Below are positions 20,865 to 32,452 of a stretch of 64,000 nt of DNA, piece after piece. The position numbers and the translations under genes are program-made. Position 1 is the first letter of the stretch, and every line of letters starts with the position of its first letter. Below the pieces are notes generated by a model. It did no database searches. It was not told the DNA's origin and saw only the letters and a program-made list of their open reading frames with translations. Origin of the DNA: Coprinellus micaceus (taxonomy: Eukaryota > Basidiomycota > Agaricomycetes > Agaricales > Psathyrellaceae); contig OX596340.1 of assembly GCA_951394405.1 (NCBI GenBank), positions 806,001 to 870,000 on the forward strand, in the 5' to 3' direction.

Positions 20865-22494
20865 ATGGGCGCACTCACCAATGACGAAGCGCACCGAGAA
20901 CACCTCGAAAAACGTATTCGCGACGTGGATTCGGAGCTTCGATCTCTGAAACGCTCCTACAACAAACACCCTATGCTTCCCGAATCAACTTCCAATCGAG
21001 ATACTCTCCAGAATATTCATGTTCTGCGTAGCTGAAGCCACGAAACAATACGATTCGAACGATGGAAGAAGTTTCTCCTGGATCAAGGTCGCACATGTGT
21101 GCCACCATTGGAGGGAGGTCGCCCTCGACTGCCCTGAGCTGTGGTCTCACCTTCTGTTTGTTGACGCGGAACTCGCAGAAACAATTCTCCTTCGCTCAAA
21201 AAATGCGCCGCTTTCTTTCAATTTGAAGAGTTGTGGGAGTTGGCTGTCCGATGTTCTGAACACCATCGTGTCGCAGAGCCATCGCCTCCGGTCCGTCGAG
21301 ATGTTAGGGGACATCAGCCCAACAATTTTGACCAAGCTCACGTCGCCCGCTCCTCTACTGGAAAAGTTGGTGCTGGAAGATTCCCGTTTCCGCAACCTTG
21401 GCCCAATCCCTGACGATTTCCTTGGCGCCAGGGCTCCCATGCTCGAATACCTCAAAATGGAGGACCTGGCGATCCCAAACTACGAATTGTTTGTGCAATT
21501 TCCTTCCTTGACGGACCTGGAAATTTCGGAAACCCATCCCAGGGAAACGCATCTTCGCATGGAGGACTTATTGCAGACGTTGCAACAGCTCCCCCGTCTG
21601 GAATCCTTAACGCTGTCGAATTGCGTTCCCAAAGACGTGGACCACACCTTCCCCACGCCCTCAATCGTATGCCCCGCCCTTCGTACCCTCAGCCTCAACG
21701 ACTCGATCGATCCAATCCGGGGTCTACTGGGCTCCCTTCAGATCCACAAAGACACGTCCGTCGCGTTCAATCTCGTGTTCACCAAAGGAACCGATCACAT
21801 AACAACTCTGAATCGCTTCCTCGCCGACCTTGCCACCACTTGGATAACCGGTATAGGCGTGGAGGAACTTGCAGTGGACGACTGTGCACCTCTGGATTCT
21901 CTGCTCCAGTTCAGGTTTTACCCCATTCCCCGTACTGAAATCCCCAGTTCCAAGGCGCAGCTGAAGATCGCATTTCGAGGACTGGAGGACGACGACTTAC
22001 GACAGCTGGAACCGGAGCTACTGGGGCCGTTCCTGTCGGCACTAGCGAAGGCCATGGTCGACCTGACACCATTGCGTGTCCCCCGAATCAAATCGGAGAC
22101 CGACTTTACCACGCAACAATGGGGAGAATTATTTGGAAGCCTCCCACATTTACAAGAGATAATATTCGACGTTGCGGAACTCCGTAACTTCTTTGGGGCC
22201 CTGACAGATCTCTCGCCGCTCGGTGCGATACCCTGTTTCCCATCGCTTTCCAAGCTCACGGTCCGACACCTCCCATTCTGGGACCCCAATGCGAACGGAG
22301 ATTTTGGCACTGCATTTGTCGAGGCCCTGAAGGTCAGACCAAAGTCTCACCGAATCACCTCCCTTCACGTCGTGGATGACGATGATTCATCTTGGAAGCA
22401 AGACCGCCTAGCGCCAATGTGCCTGGGACTATGCTTGCCAAAGTCTGCCCGATCTCGCTACTTCATGGGAGGAACTAGATGTGGATGCGTCTGA
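20865..22494 (+). pseudogene. F-box/leucine-rich-repeat type protein with a 1-nt frameshift
   Basis: The N-terminal frame (ATG 20865) gives MGALTNDEAHREHLEKRIRD followed by a coiled-coil-like stretch (SELRSLKRSYNKHPMLP). The F-box core, QLPIEILSRIFMFC, then WIKVAHVCHHWREVALDCPELWSHL, lies in another frame. The switch is at about 20980-20983, where CCC G AAT CAA needs one base fewer. No GT-AG intron can explain it. Downstream the frame is open to 22494 with LRR-like segments (LLEKLVLEDSRF, LPRLESLTLSNC, FPSLSKLTVRHLPFW). Basidiomycetes carry large families of such F-box genes, which act as SCF ubiquitin ligase adaptors. Either this is a fresh pseudogene, or translation starts downstream, or the base is an error. 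Confidence 0.7.
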
Positions 22495-25400
22495 GGGCTC
22501 AAATCTCTGACAAGGGAGAGGAGCGGGGTTGAAGACAATCGAGGGACTGATGATTGTGGTAGTTGGAGCTGTTACTCACGAGTCGGTGGAAGCCTAGTGA
22601 CGAAAAGCGGGCATCTTCAGAACAAGAGAGCGTATGAGGGGCTTCGCGATGTTCACATCCCCTGTTTTTCTATCGCTCTGTGTGTGCGTTCCGTTTTCCA
22701 AGCTTTGAGAAGTCAATGATATGCAAGACTTGCTTGGGCAGGGAGTAAGTACTTCGGACCTGGTACCGTCGGGGAACTGAGCCCCGCGGTTCGCGCCCGC
22801 CGGCAACTGCCGTCAAACGAAAGTCCGACGTGCTCTCCAAGGACAATCACCCTTCGTCTCGAGCCCCATACACACCCTCTGTCGATTTGGCGCCGTCAGT
22901 TCGAAGCTGCACCCACTGGCTAGGCAGGCCTACAACAACTGGCTGGATTGCACCTTGCTTGGGGCGATGCTTTGATATCGATCTTGATCGATGAAATGCT
23001 GCCCGGTCGGAACTTCACTTCCTGCGTTCATACAAGAGCTTCTCGAGCATGCGGCGAACGCGACCCCTACGAGTTACTACCTGTTGTGACGGGTCCACAT
23101 AAACTCTTAATGTCCGGCTTTCGCTTGCGCAACTCCTGTGTGTCCCAAACCCTCAGTTCTATTAACCTCCACCTGACATCTGGCTGCGATCCTGGACGTG
23201 ACCTGCTGGAAATTCTGTATTCAGCCGCCAACCAAGATCGTTGTTTCATTTCGAAGCCCGAAAATGTGTCGAGGTCATTTGAGCTGCGACAGCCGTCTTG
23301 GTGGCTCCCCGACCTCACCCAACGCGGCGCCCGAGCGTCGGCCCTCGTTTTAAAAGGGCCCATGGCGTGCTCGAATGGAAAGTGACAAGACCTTGTTGTA
23401 AGGAGGGACCTACGGGTTTCAAGAAACAAGGTTCGGAACGGCATTGGCGCCCTCGAACAACAAGGTCCTCGCGGTAGAGCGACGCAGAGATGGAGACCGC
23501 GATACCAGCAATAGCAACGGTCCGCGCTTTTCTATCACAACGCTACCAGGATGCCCGTTCCGTCCACCGCAAGGGACACTACGACAGGATGAAGTAGGAA
23601 ATCAAGACAGACACTAGACCATACAAGGCCACTCGGTCTCAGCCCGACGTCCAGGTTCGTAAACACGTTCCCGCTGTCCAACCCAATCGAACATCACTCT
23701 CTGAAGTATCATGCCTCAGCATTGACTTCTATCAACCGTGACGCAGGCAACTGAATACTTCCTGCCATAATCCCCACACCTTGACCTCATGTCCAACCTG
23801 GAGATTTGACATCTTGAAAACCTCAGATTAAAATTAGCTCATGTTTCCGTCGCCTCGCGGCGGGGCTTCTTCACTTCTAGGAGCACAACCCCAGATTTTC
23901 AATGCGTTTCGGACGTTCGCCGAACTCGAGCCCTTCGCCCACGAATTCAATTCAAAGTTTGAATCAAAGAAAACAAAAGAAGTGCTCGCTTACCCACGCG
24001 TGGCCCTGGCATGGGTGAACTACTAAGGGATGCGTCCATCTGACAGGCGGCGCGGCGGACTGCGACGGTGGCGACAGATACCGCTCCTCATGTCGTCCGC
24101 CAGGACAAGGAAAAGGGAATATGCGATGCATGTGGTGACGCCCCAGCATGCCTGGATCTCGATGTCGTGGAGAGGCGCTGTGGTGTGAATATGAAGACTC
24201 CTAAAACTTCCACGCAAATATAAGCACCTCGCACTTGATGTTGGGGGGTTCTCGGCGGGCAGAGTGGGTTCGACTAAGCCTTCCTCGCCGACTCGGAGCT
24301 GCTCTCCGTGTCACGGCGCTCTTTGAAAGATGTCGGAGACTTACCGCAGTGGATGATTTCGGGCGATTAACTGATAACCGGGGGAAGTTAGGCGCCTGGG
24401 CCCGTGTGATCTAAGCGCTCAGGCCCACGACCAAGGTGGTCCTAGCCTAATACCCGCTACGACCGCCGATCGCACTGACCAACTAATGTGGCCTATTGGT
24501 AATGGGTGTCGTGAATACTCCCAAAGAGAGGCTTGCGGAAGGATTACTGGGCCCACGCGCCGCTGACACTCAAACTCGTCGTTAGAGTCGTCGCGCCGGA
24601 CCCCGATGGCAAGGCCTCTCACCTCCGATGATGCATTTTGTGTCGCGCACCTGACGGCGCCCATTGCATCATGGACACAAGGGCTCTGTCTCAGGGCCCG
24701 CATCGATGAGTGCCCGCTGTGGAATCTAATAGAACATTCTCCCGCAAATACAATTCCGTGTGAGTCTGGGTGACTGGATAACAAAAAATTTCGAGGCGTG
24801 GAGGAGGAGTCCCTCCTTGAAGGCGGCTAAGCTCCACCTCGAACGAGGGGTTTAATTTATTTGAAGGTATTCCAGACGTGCCCAGGAACCGCATATTGGC
24901 TGGGTGGGCAGAACACGTGTGTCTCATATTTCCTTGACGGATCTGTCGGAGCTAAGAGACAAGCGCCCGCGCGATCGAGCGTGCGCGATGTGCCTGATCG
25001 TAGCTATAACCTCTCGCTAGAATCGAAAGAAGTCGGCGCCTAAAAGTGTGTCTCTCTGCTAACATTGTGTGCAGGAGACATGGGCGTACAATGAACCGCA
25101 TCGCGTCGACTAAAACATTTTCTCCTGCGATCGAAGGGTGATCATGCATGATACGATTCTCTTTCTCTTCGCAGTCCCAACCTTAAATTTAATTATAAGC
25201 TAGAGACACCGTGCTTAGCTTAGAGTTAGAAGTTGATTTAGATTGTGGAGGGTTCCGAGTCGAGGATGAAGTCGCCGTTATCTCGGAGTGATTAGATAAG
25301 ATCTTGAGAAGGATCACAGTCTCGAACCGGAACAACTGGGGTCAAAACGCAGCAACAACGAGCCGTGGCGCTTTGATTACGACCATCTCCAGGTACCACG

Positions 25401-26019
25401 CACACATGGTAGCGCTCCTCATCGCCTCTCACCGTGCTCGTGGAAAACAAGGAAAAACAGGGCTGTGGGCTCCCAGGGGCTCCCTCGAATTCCCGAAAAC
25501 CGCGAAAACCGAAGGCGGCGCTTCCACGATCCACCCAAAAGGGTTCTTTCAGTCATTACCTCGTTCTTACCTCATCAAAAGGGTATGCATTACACAGCAG
25601 GGAGTGGGACGCCGTGGTCCTGCGACTTTTCGTGCCTGCAGACCGGTGGACCCCAAAAAATTTCAGATTTACGCCGCCCACCGTCACCGGTCGATTCTTC
25701 ATTGGGGGGTAGCCGGCCCAAGCCAAGATCTCGCCGGACATGCATTATGCATGAGATCCCCGCTCCCTTTCAGAAAGAGGGTAACAACCACGATCTGATT
25801 CATTTAATTTTTATAATGTTCGCCAATCACGGAATGGTATGACTTTACAAGGTAACGCAACGTGGTGTACCTTTGTCCAAGGGTATATAAAGGCCTGCGG
25901 GTTTCCATGAATTCATCGTGCCCGGCCCATCCCTCCCTGGCTTGCGTGCTAATCCCCGCTGAGGCGCCCTCGATCATCCCGTCCACCCCCTGTCGTCGCT
26001 CCGAGTCATTTCATCGACC
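22495..26019. other. Long gene-poor region
   Basis: About 3.5 kb with many short open frames on both strands but none I can assign. TTAGGCGCCTG at 24388-24398 and CGGCGCCTAAAA at 25034-25045 are copies of the recurrent intergenic motif. AT-rich sequence lies near 25180-25250. The last 140 bp is the promoter of the DPBB gene. Confidence 0.3.
25884..25892 (+). promoter_or_regulatory. TATA box of the DPBB secreted protein gene
   Basis: TATATAAAG, about 130 bp upstream of the ATG at 26020. It is a strong match to the TATA consensus. Confidence 0.5.
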
Positions 26020-26731
26020 ATGACATCCCGGATCGTCTCCTTCATTGCCTGGGTATGCCTCCTCGCGACTCTTTGCATGAGTGTGGTCGCGTCGCCTGTG
26101 CCTATTGACGCCACCAATACCACTGTTACCCACACCGAGGAAGTTCGCGACCTCGAAAAGCGCGTCACTCGCACTGGACGGGCGACGTGGTTTCACGCCG
26201 GTGAGTCCGCTTGCATTCATGGCTTCAGCCCTCGGCGTGTTCCTCGAGTCCATTTCCGGACGAACAGCCTCCGGTCTCGAAGTTGATTCCGTTTGCTTCA
26301 ATTCTAACGGCCTCTTTTGTTTTATCAGGCCTCGGTAACTGCGGCAAGCGAAGCAAGGACTCCGAGCCTGTGGTCGCGATGGGGAAGGCCTTTTACGATC
26401 GTAACAAAGGCTCGAATTGCGGGCAGGTGCGTACAAATCTCTTCGCTTGACAAGCATCGGTCGCTGACCCTTCCTTCCCGGTTTCAGTGGGTAGAAATTA
26501 TCAACGCCAACACCAGGAAAAAGGCATATGGTCAGCTCTGGGACAGCTGTCCCAGTTGCTCGGACAGCCAGCTCGGTAAGCTTATGCTTGATCAACAGAC
26601 TTCATGCTTGATGCTAACCTCAATTCGCCGTCCCAGATCTCTCCCCTTCGCTGTTCCAAAAGTTGGCTAGTTTGGACCAGGGTGTCTTCACTGCTGAATG
26701 GCATTTCATGGCCAAAGGTTGGCAACCCTAG
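26020..26731 (+). CDS. Secreted RlpA-like double-psi beta-barrel (barwin/expansin-related) protein
   Basis: Exons 26020-26200, 26329-26426, 26488-26575 and 26637-26731 join to 153 residues. Residues 1 to about 24 are a signal peptide (MTSRIVSFIAWVCLLATLCM). A Lys-Arg site (DLEKR) suggests a short propeptide. The mature part has GRATWFHAGLGNCGKRS, VVAMGKAFYD, WVEIINANTRKKAYGQLWDS, CPSCSDSQLDLSPSLFQKLA and GVFTAEWHFMAKGWQP. GxATW(F/Y), conserved Cys and CxxC followed by DLSP are the hallmarks of the DPBB_1/RlpA-like family, common in fungal secretomes. Its length is typical for the single-domain form. It probably acts outside the cell, perhaps on cell walls or as an inhibitor or effector. Its exact role is unknown. 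Confidence 0.88.
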
Positions 26732-27145
26732 ATCTGAAAAGCACGCCCTCTTATGACTTCATTCCGAAACTCTCAACATCACGTTCAGTGCTGTGCACAT
26801 AATCTCCTATCCCATGCATCTCCAGCCTATTGTCACGCCTTTCCATTTACGTTCACCGTGTCTCGGGTCACCACATAGACTTCCCCCTTGCTCCTCATCG
26901 CGTTTCCATATTCTTTTGTGCCCCAAGCGCCGCCCAAGTTGCCGCCGTCATAGAGGGAGCATTTTCCCGCGCGAGCGCTGGTACCCTTTCAGGTCGGTTG
27001 ATCCACCCCACCACTGTTCATAGTCAAACTGTACTTGTACGTAGTTCTCTTGTATCTCGCAACCGAGAGAGTATCACGAAATGACTACGATAACGACCTT
27101 TCAATCTTGCGCGACTCGTGGATAATCGGCTCTTGTGGCACTCAA
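26732..27145. other. Intergenic between convergent genes
   Basis: This is 3' flank of the DPBB gene and 3' flank of GST 1 on the other strand. No feature is seen. Confidence 0.3.
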
Positions 27146-27964
27146 TCAATGCGCCTTAGCGTATGGCTTTAATTGAGCCCAGAACGCTTCCCATCTCCCC
27201 TCATCCCATGCTTTGATTTTCTTCCATTCATCGCTCTCCTCTCCTGTCACGCCCACAATCCAGCCCAGGGCCCCTCCCAAGACCACATCAAACAAAGTGA
27301 TGCTCGATCCCGCCACCCAAGCTCTGTCCCCAGAAGAACGTCTTTGAATCCATGTATCCAAAGAACCGAACCCTTCCTTGGCCCTCGCCCACAGGTCTTC
27401 TACCCTCTCCACATCGTTCAAGAGCTCTTCAGGTGTCTGCTTCACAGCAGCTTCGTAGCTCGCCCGGAATTTTGCAGAGCTTTCGCCGGACTGACCTGCG
27501 ATGATGGCCGGAGCAATGAGGGCCCAAAGGAAGCGCAACGGGTTCCGGAGAGTTGCCTCAAACTCGGTGTCTAGAGCGACTGAATCGGGTGCGTTCAGAG
27601 GGTATTCGATCCCAGGTGTGTCTGGGTAGGTCTCGTTGAGGTATCGGATGATCTTGATCGAGTCAGCGACTTTAGCGCCCGTGGAGGAATCGTAAATCGC
27701 AGGAATAGTGTAGCGAGGCGTCCCATCGGAAGTAACATCGCTATGGGGGACCCCAGCCTCCTTGAGAGTCCTCTCTATATCTGCAAATTCTAGCCAGTGG
27801 GTCTGGTGCTCAATGCCTTTGATGTTGAGCGCCAATCTACGGGATCGGCGCTTAAGTAACCACCCCGGCGGTAGCTTGATCGACGCCACACACCTGACTC
27901 GCCATGTATAGCGAGAGATACTCCTTCCAGGGCAGCGAGTGTCGAAATCGTAGAGGGTTATCAT
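27146..27964 (-). CDS. Glutathione S-transferase, GSTFuA-like (GST 1)
   Basis: Exon 1 (27894-27964, 71 nt) encodes MITLYDFDTRCPGRSISRYT, then WRVR. Exon 2 (27146-27836) begins LALNIKGIEHQT and runs to the C-terminus, for 253 residues in total. The thioredoxin-like N-domain has TPRYTIPAIYDSSTG and VADSIKIIRYLNETYPD. The helical C-domain ends DEGRWEAFWAQLKPYAKAH. This is the Ure2p-related fungal GSTFuA type. Characterised members in wood-decay fungi bind or conjugate plant phenolics and other hydrophobic molecules. The 57-bp intron stays in frame if retained. The motif position usually S-P-x-x-W reads S-R-Y-T-W here. It is paired head-to-tail with GST 2. Confidence 0.9.
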   Translation of the reverse strand: MITLYDFDTRCPGRSISRYTWRVRCVASIKLPPGWLLKRRSRRLALNIKGIEHQTHWLEFADIERTLKEAGVPHSDVTSDGTPRYTIPAIYDSSTGAKVADSIKIIRYLNETYPDTPGIEYPLNAPDSVALDTEFEATLRNPLRFLWALIAPAIIAGQSGESSAKFRASYEAAVKQTPEELLNDVERVEDLWARAKEGFGSLDTWIQRRSSGDRAWVAGSSITLFDVVLGGALGWIVGVTGEESDEWKKIKAWDEGRWEAFWAQLKPYAKAH

Positions 27965-28560
27965 GGTGGATGTGATAGATAATTGTCGAGGACGGCGTTC
28001 AACGCTCTTATAAGCGCTCTCCAGGGGGTACTAGGGATCTGAGATCGGACAGAATGACTCGAGCGCAGCACCACACACATGCATCACAGGAAACGAAAAA
28101 GGGTAGATTAAACCGTATTGTAGGGTTTGATTCGTCCTCAGAACTCCTACCACTTCCCTCCGTCTACTGCGCACTCCTCTTCCGAAGTCCCCACTTATTC
28201 CCCACACCCCAACAATAGCCGATGCGAGGGCAGGATCAGGGAGCTTTACATCATGCCCCAATATCCACGTCCGCTTCCACAATGCTCGTCTGCCTCCTTC
28301 AACCAAGGAGCTCTTCGTCCATTCAACCTACTTTATAGCACTCCACAACGCGCTGACTCGAGGAGAGACGGTGACCAATGGTGGATAGTACTTACGGAAT
28401 CACCCTTCCGACGATGAATCAGTTCTTCAGTCCGTGACACGCGACGCGCGAGGTTGCTCCCATCTATAGGATTGGGCTCTCCCTCTGATAAACTACAGCC
28501 GAGGGGAGAGGCGTCCGAACAGTAATTTGCGTATCGGAACTGTAACCTAGTTCTTCAAGT
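27965..28560. other. Promoter region of GST 1
   Basis: CTTATAAG at 28007-28014 is a TATA-like box 43 bp upstream of the GST 1 ATG on the minus strand. The rest is the 3' flank of GST 2. I see no gene. Confidence 0.35.
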
Positions 28561-29437
28561 TCAGTGAAGCTTGTACCAAGATTTGGTTCTATTCCAGAGC
28601 TTCCCCCACCTCCCATCGTCCCAAGTCATAATATCCTCCCACAGCTCGCTGTCCTCTCCCATTATCGAAACGATCCATGCCAAACTCCCAGCGACCGCGA
28701 TGTCGGGCATCTTGACCTCTTTGCCTAACAGCCACGGGCCTTCCCCACCGTACTTCTCTCTAATCTTTCCCAGCTGCCCCTCGACCTCGCTGAAGTTCTG
28801 GCGCCCCTTCTCACGCAGCTCGCTCTTCTTTTCCTCCTCCAGGACCGACTCGAAGCTCATCCCCGTCCTCAATTCGAACTTCTCCCTATACTTCATGGCG
28901 CCTGCTTCGTCCGTCGCATGCGAAACGACGCTCTGGACAACCAGCCCCCAAATTCCGTGAAACATGAGAGATATGGGCAGAGGCCAGTTGGGCTCGAAGA
29001 CCAGTCTCGCGATGTCATCGTCGTCCGTGATGCTCGCGGGGTAGGTGAGCAGCTGAGGGGCCTCGGGGTAGGTCTCGTCGAGGTACTTGATGATCCTGTG
29101 GGAGTCCGACACCACAGTATTGGTCGAGGGGTCGTGGATAGCGGGGACCGAGTAGAAACTGGAGAACCCGTCGCCGTCGGGAACGACTTTACTCGGGGCG
29201 ACGTTGCGTTCCTTGAGCTGTTCTTCGAGCTTGGCAAAGTTGAGCCACTCGGTCTTGTACTGGAGGCCTTTGATATTGAGGGCGAGCCTAAATAAATGAA
29301 GGCGGGGTGAAATGGGCGAGGAGAGGTGATTGGAATGCGTGGTTGGGCAAGAAGAGGAGCACCGACCTGACCCTCCACACGAAAGGTGACATGCCCCTTC
29401 CAGGGAGCGTGCTGTCGAAGTCGTATAACGTGATCAT
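28561..29437 (-). CDS. Glutathione S-transferase, GSTFuA-like (GST 2)
   Basis: Exon 1 (29367-29437) encodes MITLYDFDSTLPGRGMSPFV, then WRVR. Exon 2 (28561-29287) starts LALNIKGLQYKTEWLNFA, for 265 residues in total. It contains FYSVPAIHDPSTN, VVSDSHRIIKYLDETYPEAP, GGEGPWLLGKEVKMPDIAVA and the end DDGRWGKLWNRTKSWYKLH. The C-domain signature GPWLLGxEVKxPDxxxAGSLAW is shared with GSTs 3-5. Intron 29288-29366 (79 bp) is in the same place and phase (71-nt first exon) as in every other copy. A TATATAAAG box lies at 29515-29523, about 80 bp upstream. Cytosolic detoxification or ligand binding is inferred from the family. Confidence 0.92.
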
Positions 29438-29514
29438 ACTCTCGAGGCTGGCTGGCAGTATGCACAGATGGAATAGGGCGAGGGTAGTGAAGGAGTGACA
29501 CAGGCCACTGTGGA

Positions 29515-29523
29515 CTTTATATA
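29515..29523 (-). promoter_or_regulatory. TATA box of GST 2
   Basis: TATATAAAG on the minus strand, 78 bp upstream of the ATG at 29437. Confidence 0.5.
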
Positions 29524-30301
29524 CTCGGATGGTCCACCTGTGAGTATGCCTTTCTCCTGTACGCGAACTCGAAATATTCCAGAAGAATCTGGAAAGGCTG
29601 GTAAAGATCTGAAAGATACGTCACTGTGGAATTACCCCTAGCTTACCTGCTAATATTCTAACCTGGAGCCCACCCCTTCCGTCCACAATACCAGGGGCAC
29701 TCACCCATCTGATCCCTCTAGTGCGCAGTAATTTATTCGCGAACATTTGTTCTCCAACGCGTTTCAAAAGGCGGTAAGGGACTTTCCTGTGTGTTCTAGA
29801 AGAGAAGACACCCGAGGCTCACGGGTCACGGGTCGTGTCTTCGTGACAATAATCTACGTAAAATTAGCGCTCAGCTGGGGTGCTGTAGGTACTCTGCCGT
29901 AACCGACCTATTCTGAGATGAGCAATGCGCAGTGTCGAGTTCCACAGGACGTATGCTGGGATAATGCCGGGCTCTGCGGGAGGTGTGAGTGGCTCTTTGC
30001 ACCCCATCGTGGCTCAGCACCATTGCAAGTCGGGTTCACAAGCATTTAGGCGCCCGTCGGTGCGAAACAACCAGATTCGCACTCCGATCCTCCCTTCACC
30101 GAAGCTCTCTGCCCCTATTGAAATTCAGTTTGATTTCCATTCAGAAACGTAGTCCAGTAGGGACCAGTGTCCTAGCATTTGGTATGTGGGTGAATAAGGG
30201 AATGGAGGACCTCTCAGTGAGGTCCATAGAATAGAGGATGTCGGATATCTAGGATATTAAGTACCGCAGCTCATCTACAACGTTCATACCTCACTCTAAG
30301 C
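29524..30301. other. Intergenic
   Basis: No gene. It contains AAAATTAGCGCTCAG near 29861-29875, whose reverse complement resembles 34782-34796 (GAGCGCTAATTTTG), and TTTAGGCGCCCGT at 30045-30057. Both are instances of the recurrent GCGC-core intergenic motif. Confidence 0.35.
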
Positions 30302-32452
30302 TCACAACCTCGCAGTCTCAGGCTTAGGAGAGGCAGCAGCCGCATCCGCCTTGGCCGCCGCCTCCATCATCTTCCTGACCTCACCCGCCGCTTCAGCAAG
30401 GTAATGCACAAGCTTCTCGTTCGCCTCCTTGCCCCGTCCGCCCTTCGTGCTGCTGGTCACAGTCCACCTCACGTAGTCGTCGCCGATGCTGTAGCTCAGT
30501 CCAAACCCATTGGGTACGACCTCGCCATAACCCCATCCATCAAAGTACTTCGAGCTCAGCTGTGAAGTACTGAGTTCCCAGTGGTTGCTCTGTCCGAATG
30601 CCTTGTCCGTGTAGATCTTGGGCACGGTCTTGGGCTGGGACGAGTTGGGGATGAGCATCTTGAGGCCAAACAAGTGGCGATCGATACCCTGGGCATCGGC
30701 GGCCCACGCAGCGTACTGCCCGTGGCGGGCCACAGCGCTGCGGAAGAGCTCCCTAACCTTCTTAGGGTCCGAGACGCCACCCTCCATGGCGTCGACCCAC
30801 TCCTTGCTCTGCTCGCTGACGCTCCGGATGACCTCGGTCCTGCCGAGCTTGAACTTGCGCGTTTGGCAACTCTCGTAGCAGACACCGGGGCGGCCCTCGA
30901 GCTTGTGGAAGGCGAGCTGTTTGACCATCTGCGCCCAGGCGTCCGGGGAGATCTTGTACTTCTTCATAAGGTCCTTGCCGTACCCCTCGTAGGTGAGCAC
31001 CTTCATGTGGTGGTCGCCCAAAAGCTCAGCGTACCGCTTCTCAGCCTCCTTCAGCGCCTGCGTGACCTCGGTGTTGACTTCGAACTTGAGTTCCTCGACA
31101 GCCGGGAGCTCGGAGACAGGCGTCTCGGCGAGGTCGACCTTGCCCTTGTCGATGGCGCCGAGGATGAATTCGTTCAGACGGAGGGTGGGCGTGCCGTCCA
31201 TACACGAGTGCTCCCCGAGGAATCCGGACTTGCCGTTTTCGAACACGACGACTTGGTGCTTGTCAAAGAACCTGTTTCGGGCGTTGCCCGTCCACGTCTC
31301 CCAGCTGACCTGGTCGCGGGTGACTGGGGCTCCGTCATCCAAAGCCACCACGATCATGGCACTCTCGATCTTTTCGAGGAGCTCCGCATTCTTGGCTGTC
31401 TAGCGGGTCAGCGGCGCCGCTCGGAGGGAACTGGGAAAAGGGACGTACGAGAAGCCGAGATGAGCTTGGCACGATTATCGGTCCAGGCGTCACGGTTGTC
31501 AGCGGTGAAGGAGCCAATGCTGATGGGGCTGGGCTCAGAGCCTGCAAGGGTCTTGATTTTGTTGAATTGCCTGAGGGAACGTTAGTCCGAGATGGAACCG
31601 CGACGGAGCGCGACGGGACGACCTACGCTTCCAATTCGGAGTAGCTGAGCTCTTGGCCCTGTGCGTTGGTGAGCGGGACGACGAAGAACTTGTTCTTGCG
31701 GACGACGACGATGTGGTTGTGCGTCTTAGAATCGAACTTGCGCGCGGTATCCGAAGGCTTGGTGGGGTACCGCGACGAATGGAAGAGCCACTTGTACGAT
31801 GACATGCAGAGCGGGTTGCCCCGCACCTTTTCGGGTTCGAGGCGACCACTGGACAGAGTTAGCAGACCCCAGACACCGAGACAGCCCAACGCACCTCTCA
31901 GTGAGATCCCGGAAAGGCAGCATGGCCTTGATCAAGCTGGCAGCCCTCTTCGCCTGGTCCCGGCCCCTGCTCTTCACCGCATCGTCGACATGCACAAAGT
32001 AGTAGCTGACAAACACGACAACAGGGTCCCTGTACCCCATGTACGCCACGTCGTTCCACCACTCGCTCAGCCAGCTGTCCCTCCCTGGCTCCGCGGCCCT
32101 CTGCTGAAGCAGCTTCTGGAGCTCTGCGGCATGGGGCGACGCGACGAACTCCTCGACGGCGGACTTGGTGCTGGCGAACTCGGAGGGCGTAAGGAGGGGC
32201 CTCACAGTCTCGAGGTACTTGGAGCAGGTCGACTCGAGAGGGGGGATGGGGAGGTTGGGGAGAGATGCCTGGTATCGGAGCATTGGAGTTGCCTTGGGGT
32301 CGATGGCGTATCCCGGAGGAGGATCCTGGGGTGCGGTAGTCGAGGCTTTGCGTGCCATGATCGCTGATCGCTGTGCGGGGTGTCGGTGGACACAATCTGG
32401 AGGAAAACAAGGGACTCACGGAAACAACACGTTTGGAGGCTAGTCTGAGCAT
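30302..32452 (-). CDS. CAT2: Carnitine O-acetyltransferase, mitochondrial/peroxisomal
   Basis: This choline/carnitine acyltransferase transfers acetyl groups between CoA and carnitine for shuttling between peroxisome and mitochondrion. Exons 32420-32452, 31895-32370, 31627-31848, 31449-31570 and 30302-31395 give 648 residues, with introns of 46-56 bp. Visible motifs are LPIPPLESTCSKYL, WWNDVAYMGYRDPVVVFVSY, RWTVTSS, GVCYESCQTRKFKLGRTEVIR and NHWELSTSQLS. The active-site His lies in the SAMIVVALDDGAP to GEHSCMDGTP half, as in the family. Exon 1 encodes MLRLASKRVVS, a basic mitochondrial presequence. MARKAST begins just inside exon 2, and the C-terminus is ARL, a PTS1-type peroxisomal signal. 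An in-frame ATG 30 bp further upstream is an alternative start. The gene sits inside the GST array. Confidence 0.95.

Noticed and set aside
22948..23385. 145-codon open frame in the gap after the F-box gene
   Set aside because: No domain, no signal peptide, no codon or splice pattern distinguishing it from noise.
30581..31585. 334-codon open frame on the plus strand
   Set aside because: It is antisense to the carnitine acetyltransferase exons and mirrors their codon bias; no domain of its own.
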